A stretch of 18,826 nt of DNA from Candidatus Gerdarchaeota archaeon (GTDB taxonomy: Archaea; Asgardarchaeota; Heimdallarchaeia; JABLTI01): positions 1 through 18,826 of the forward strand of contig JAEOUJ010000225.1 in assembly GCA_016839405.1 (NCBI GenBank), written 5' to 3'. This document shows, in pieces, positions 16,606 to 18,826 of the stretch. A program made the translations under genes and the position numbers. The notes below the pieces were generated by a model. The model searched no databases, was not told the DNA's origin, and saw nothing but the letters and a program-made list of their open reading frames with translations. Every line of letters begins with the position of its first letter. Within the stretch, counting starts at the first letter, position 1.

Positions 16606-16634
16606 GATGGAAGGATATTAATTAACCTTCCATC
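16606..16634 (-). other. hairpin in the ahcY leader
   Basis: GATGGAAGG (16606-16614) and CCTTCCATC (16626-16634) are perfect 9-bp arms around an 11-base AT loop. The hairpin sits about 77-105 bases before the ahcY start, within the leader predicted from the TATA box at 16677-16686. It could be a terminator of the preceding gene, an RNA regulatory element or a protein-binding palindrome. No T-run follows it on the minus strand, which weakens the terminator reading. I do not recognise a known riboswitch class. Confidence 0.5.
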
Positions 16635-16650
16635 AAGAAAACCGCTCACT

Positions 16651-16688
16651 CTAGTCCTCCACTATAAGGGAAGTAATTTATATAAATT
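16651..16688 (-). promoter_or_regulatory. ahcY promoter with TATA box and shared ACTATAA element
   Basis: TTTATATAAA (16677-16686), read on the minus strand with A-rich sequence before it, is a good TATA box that abuts the stop codon of the ribbon-helix-helix gene. Transcription should start near 16652. The start region contains TAGTCCTCCACTATAAGGG (plus strand, 16652-16670), which closely resembles the start region of tfb. A regulator could bind here. Confidence 0.5.
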
Positions 16689-16843
16689 TAATTTTCATAT
16701 CTTGACCAAAGTTCATCTCTTAATAAATCACGAATCGCAACTCTAATAATTTCACTTTTATTAGGATATCGTTTTTGTTTTACAAGCTCTTCCAATCCTT
16801 CCAAAAATCCTTCAGGCACATTTACTGTTAATAATCTCATCAT
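16688..16843 (-). CDS. 51-residue ribbon-helix-helix (CopG/Arc-type) DNA-binding protein
   Basis: This small gene encodes a complete ribbon-helix-helix domain. The strand MRLLTVNVPEGF is followed by helix A (LEGLEELVKQKRY), the turn PNKSEIIR and helix B (VAIRDLLRDELWSRYE). Such proteins bind DNA as dimers by inserting the paired strands into the major groove, with residues of LLTVNV making base contacts. The start is fixed by GAGGTG at 16853-16858, nine bases before the tandem ATG-ATG. It ends right at the ahcY TATA box, and palindromic repeats lie about 130 bp upstream of its start. It probably represses or activates its own promoter and perhaps ahcY. No toxin gene is adjacent, so an antitoxin role is less likely. 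Confidence 0.85.
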   Translation of the reverse strand: MMRLLTVNVPEGFLEGLEELVKQKRYPNKSEIIRVAIRDLLRDELWSRYEN

Positions 16844-16852
16844 TTTTCTTAA

Positions 16853-16858
16853 CACCTC
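16853..16858 (-). promoter_or_regulatory. ribosome binding site of the ribbon-helix-helix gene
   Basis: GAGGTG on the minus strand is a six-base anti-SD match with a nine-base spacer to the first ATG. It is the main evidence that this short reading frame is translated. Confidence 0.8.
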
Positions 16859-16974
16859 GACAAGAGATTCCTTCTATTGGCCATTATAGTTTCTTTAAGA
16901 CCATCCATATACTTTACAGGCAATCTCTAGATACTGCTAATATTAATTTCTATTAAAAAAGAAAGTAAGTATAG

Positions 16975-17009
16975 GGTAGTACCACGGTATTACCATTAAT
17001 TACTGGTAA
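16975..17009. promoter_or_regulatory. array of short palindromes, candidate operator for the ribbon-helix-helix protein
   Basis: GGTAGTACC (16975-16983) and GGTATTACC (16986-16994) are each 9-bp palindromes with a central base, repeated at an 11-bp period, one helical turn. TTACTGGTAA (17000-17009) adds a third TTAC/GTAA palindrome. Tandem sites phased to one face of the helix are typical of ribbon-helix-helix operators. They lie between the TerB-like stop codon and the small regulator gene. Confidence 0.5.
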
Positions 17010-17010
17010 A

Positions 17011-17331
17011 TTATTTCTTTTCTGCGAAATATTCCTCTAATTTTGCCAAAATAGCTTCTTCGTCTTTCGAAATAACACCATCTTCTAGCGCTAATTGTTT
17101 TACACTTGCTATTAAACGATCTTTGAAGCGTTTTCTATCTAATGCTTCTGATAGACCTCCTTCCTCTTCGATACATCTAGCAACTTCTTTCTCAAATGAA
17201 CGAATATCAACCTCAATATGGGAGAGTAATATTGATTCTTCTACTGTTATAATATCATCTTCCATTGCTTGTTTTATTAAAGCCTCTAATAAATTACTAA
17301 GAAATGGTTTGAAATGTTCTTTGAAAGCCAT
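17011..17331 (-). CDS. TerB-like protein with two repeated helical units
   Basis: The 106-residue protein is mostly helical and contains an internal duplication. EALIKQAMEDDIITVEESILLSHI (split as EALIKQAMEDD and IITVEESILLSHI, residues 16-39) matches SVKQLALEDG plus VISKDEEAILAKL (residues 75-97). The (D/E)D-x-(I/V)I-x-x-x-E pattern resembles TerB/DjlA-like domains and acidic metal-binding loops. TerB proteins are linked to tellurite resistance and to membrane-associated stress complexes, but the short archaeal forms have no assigned role. The ATG at 17331 has AGGTG five bases upstream. It precedes the ribbon-helix-helix gene on the same strand, separated by the palindrome array. Confidence 0.6.
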   Translation of the reverse strand: MAFKEHFKPFLSNLLEALIKQAMEDDIITVEESILLSHIEVDIRSFEKEVARCIEEEGGLSEALDRKRFKDRLIASVKQLALEDGVISKDEEAILAKLEEYFAEKK

Positions 17332-17340
17332 TGTTGCACC

Positions 17341-17398
17341 TATCTGATACTTTGTTAGATTAGTTTTAAATTTTTATCTGATATTTAATTACATGTAA
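17341..17398. repeat. two TATCTGATA palindromes and a TTACATGTAA palindrome before the TerB-like gene
   Basis: TATCTGATA occurs at 17341-17349 and again at 17375-17383, 34 bp apart; each copy is a palindrome around one base. TTACATGTAA at 17389-17398 is a perfect 10-bp palindrome of the same TTAC/GTAA form as the one at 17000. All lie in the promoter region of the TerB-like gene. They may be binding sites, though the AT-rich background raises the chance of coincidence. Confidence 0.35.
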
Positions 17399-17453
17399 AT
17401 TATATTTAACTTTGGAAATAGAAAATATGTAATAGTAGAATAAATTTACTTAA

Positions 17454-17837
17454 TCATATCTTTTTATATGCTATTACTTCAATTTCAACTCCTACATCTC
17501 TTGGTAAGCGAGCTACTTCAACTGCTGCTCTAGCAGGTGGATTCTTTGTAAAAAACTCAGTGTATTTAACATTCATATCACCAAATGTATTCATATCCTT
17601 AAGAAAAACAGTGCACTTTACAACATCATCAAGTGTTGCTCCAGCTTCCTCCAATATTGCTTTTACATTTTTCAATGATTGTTCAGTTTGATCTTTAATA
17701 TTACCCTCAACTATTTGGCCTGTTTCTGGATTTAATGGTATTTGACCAGAAACAAAAATAAATTGACCAGCAATAATCCCTTGTGAATATGGTCCTATTG
17801 CTGCAGGAGCTTTATCAGTTACAATTATTTTTTTCAT
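17454..17837 (-). CDS. ridA: RidA/YjgF family enamine/imine deaminase
   Basis: RidA hydrolyses reactive 2-aminoacrylate and related imines released by PLP enzymes, protecting other enzymes from damage. The 127-residue protein has the family's standard length. It shows IGPYSQ (14-19), FVSGQIP (28-34), the helix [15 protein letters not shown], and [14 protein letters not shown] with Arg103 as the substrate-carboxylate ligand. EIEVIA with Glu118/Glu120 follows. All catalytic features of true RidA are present. The ATG at 17837 has GGAGAT nine bases upstream. The gene lies two genes away from the ahcY region and next to a deaminase-like gene, so a link to amino-acid or homocysteine metabolism is possible, since homocysteine-processing PLP enzymes release such imines. 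Confidence 0.95.
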   Translation of the reverse strand: MKKIIVTDKAPAAIGPYSQGIIAGQFIFVSGQIPLNPETGQIVEGNIKDQTEQSLKNVKAILEEAGATLDDVVKCTVFLKDMNTFGDMNVKYTEFFTKNPPARAAVEVARLPRDVGVEIEVIAYKKI

Positions 17838-17914
17838 AGTTAAAACATCTCCATCAAAACTCCCACTACCAATGTTAATTACTTTTCCATTGGATTTTGT
17901 ATTAAAAAATAAAA

Positions 17915-18478
17915 TTAAAGTGAATCAATGATTTTTAAAGCATCCATAAGCTCTTCTTTATCATCTTTTTTAGATTCTTTAGTCAACTCATCTATTTTTT
18001 CTGTTTTTGGTGGTTGGGGTACAACTTCTTCTCCAATTGGTTTTTCAACAATTGGTTCTTCTTTAATAGAGATTTGTTCACTTGGAGGAGTAGGGACATG
18101 TGGTATTTCAAAAACCGGTTTTTCTGGCATAGTTTTAGTTGTTTCATCTTTTACGATTGATTCAGTTATTATTCTTTCATCTTCTAAAGAATGATCTTTA
18201 ATAATTGCTGGTTTTATTTCAGAAGTAGTTTGTTGAGTTAAATGAGCTAATTCTTTAACAGCATCAGAATTTGTGCTTGTATCTATAGCTTCTACTAAAC
18301 CTTTTCCACTTACATCAGCTAGTGATTCCATTTTTTTCATTTTACCCTCTAGTGCGACTAATCTTTTATTTGTAATCTCAATATATTCAGAGAATTCTTT
18401 TTCTAAACCTTCTAAAGCCTTTATAATAGATGAAACTATACCTTCGAGTTGTTTGTAAAGTCTTTCTTCTGCGCTCAA
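17915..18478 (-). CDS. unrecognised coiled-coil protein with disordered Pro/Glu-rich tail
   Basis: This 187-residue protein is not a family I recognise. Residues 1-52 form a likely coiled coil ([20 protein letters not shown], then [22 protein letters not shown]). Residues about 90-165 are rich in Pro, Glu, Lys and Ile and are probably disordered. The last 15 residues ([15 protein letters not shown]) look like a short amphipathic helix that could be a docking motif. There is no signal peptide or membrane segment. The TTG at 18478 is the only suitable start; GGTG about ten bases upstream may be its ribosome binding site, and a nearby ATG is in another frame. The layout of coiled coil, linker and terminal helix suggests a scaffold or tether, which is inference. 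Confidence 0.65.
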   Translation of the reverse strand: MSAEERLYKQLEGIVSSIIKALEGLEKEFSEYIEITNKRLVALEGKMKKMESLADVSGKGLVEAIDTSTNSDAVKELAHLTQQTTSEIKPAIIKDHSLEDERIITESIVKDETTKTMPEKPVFEIPHVPTPPSEQISIKEEPIVEKPIGEEVVPQPPKTEKIDELTKESKKDDKEELMDALKIIDSL

Positions 18479-18643
18479 ACTTCATCTACACCATTTAGAT
18501 TCAATGCTGATTCTAAGGAATTCAAAATATAGAATTCTTAAATTATAATGATTATTATATTGACTGTCAAATCTATTTGAGTTTACCGATTCAAATCAAT
18601 TAAGATTAGGCATCATTGTATTTTAAATTGTGCTTTTTTGCAA
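18479..18643. other. intergenic gap before the partial amidohydrolase
   Basis: This 165-bp AT-rich gap has no convincing reading frame. It should hold the promoter of the coiled-coil gene. A TATA-like AATATAGAATT near 18526-18536 is the only candidate I can point to, and it is weak. Confidence 0.3.
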
Positions 18644-18826
18644 TTATTGAAGATATTTTAATTTATTTTTGAAATGCCCTATATCGGATTTTTCTATTAA
18701 ATTACTTATTGCTTCTTTTGCTTTTGCCATTACTTCTTTTAAATCAATTGTTAATATTTGTCGTTCTTTCATTATTATTTTTCCATTAATTATTGTTGTT
18801 CTAATGTTTGAATCATTAGCACAGTA
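18644..18826 (-). CDS. amidohydrolase C-terminus, SAH/MTA/5'-deoxyadenosine deaminase-like (5' end outside window)
   Basis: Only the last 60 residues are present; the gene continues past the right edge. The visible part reads SNIRTTIINGKIIMKERQ, then ILTIDLKEVMAKAKEAISNLIEK. This is the usual ending of metal-dependent amidohydrolases of the TrzN/SsnA/MtaD group (pattern DVRTVIVNGKVVM, then LLTID-x-x-x-V). Archaeal members often deaminate S-adenosylhomocysteine, methylthioadenosine or 5'-deoxyadenosine. The active-site residues lie outside the window, so other amidohydrolases with this tail remain possible. The nearby SAHH-family gene supports a role with SAM by-products. The last residues (GHFKNKLKYLQ) are not typical and may be lineage-specific. 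Confidence 0.7.
   Translation of the reverse strand, partial: YCANDSNIRTTIINGKIIMKERQILTIDLKEVMAKAKEAISNLIEKSDIGHFKNKLKYLQ

Noticed and set aside
16606..16634. SAH or SAM riboswitch in the ahcY leader
   Set aside because: Only a simple hairpin is visible; no conserved riboswitch core was recognised, and these classes are essentially bacterial.
16688..17331. Toxin-antitoxin pair formed by the ribbon-helix-helix and TerB-like genes
   Set aside because: The TerB-like protein resembles no known toxin, and the genes are 167 bp apart with regulatory repeats between them.

Overview
The window looks like chromosomal DNA of an archaeon, most probably an Asgard archaeon. The base composition is very AT-rich. 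There is a canonical archaeal transcription factor B, an archaeal/eukaryotic-type clamp-loader small subunit, archaeal-style TATA boxes, and strong anti-SD-matching ribosome binding sites (GGTGA, GAGGT, GGAGGT) in front of frequent TTG starts. The Asgard assignment rests on the density of eukaryote-like parts: a Rab/Ras-like GTPase with a long acidic tail, a longin-fold protein, a FYVE-like zinc finger plus GRAM/PH protein, an MglA-type GTPase and a PLAT-like domain. The lineage within Asgard cannot be decided from the sequence. No mobile element, CRISPR array, tRNA or rRNA gene was seen.

Left part (1-4503, all minus strand). In transcription order this holds a Rab-like GTPase with acidic linker and C-terminal zinc ribbon, a longin-like protein 28 bp downstream, a protein resembling a single TFB cyclin repeat, tRNA pseudouridine synthase TruA, and a zinc-ribbon membrane protein cut by the window edge. 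A 326-bp AT-rich divergent promoter region follows.

Middle part (4830-14303, all plus strand). First come the FYVE-like/GRAM protein and the MglA-like GTPase. Then come a Bcp-type peroxiredoxin and a DUF255 thioredoxin-fold protein, a UDP-ManNAc dehydrogenase-like enzyme, a small PLAT-like protein, TFB, and RFC small subunit. Clear hairpins with T-rich tails close the peroxiredoxin and TFB genes.

Right part (14327-18826, all minus strand). This contains a CysH-family APS/PAPS reductase, an S-adenosylhomocysteine hydrolase-family enzyme, a 51-residue ribbon-helix-helix regulator just upstream of it, a TerB-like duplicated helical protein, RidA, a coiled-coil protein with a proline/acid-rich tail, and the C-terminus of an amidohydrolase resembling SAH/MTA/5'-deoxyadenosine deaminases. 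The SAHH-like enzyme, the deaminase and RidA suggest recycling of SAM by-products, possibly through S-inosylhomocysteine.

The most interesting parts are the membrane-trafficking-like cluster at 2286-7016, the possible deaminase/SAHH pathway with its small regulator and palindromic DNA sites, the PLAT-like protein, and the single-cyclin TFB-like protein.
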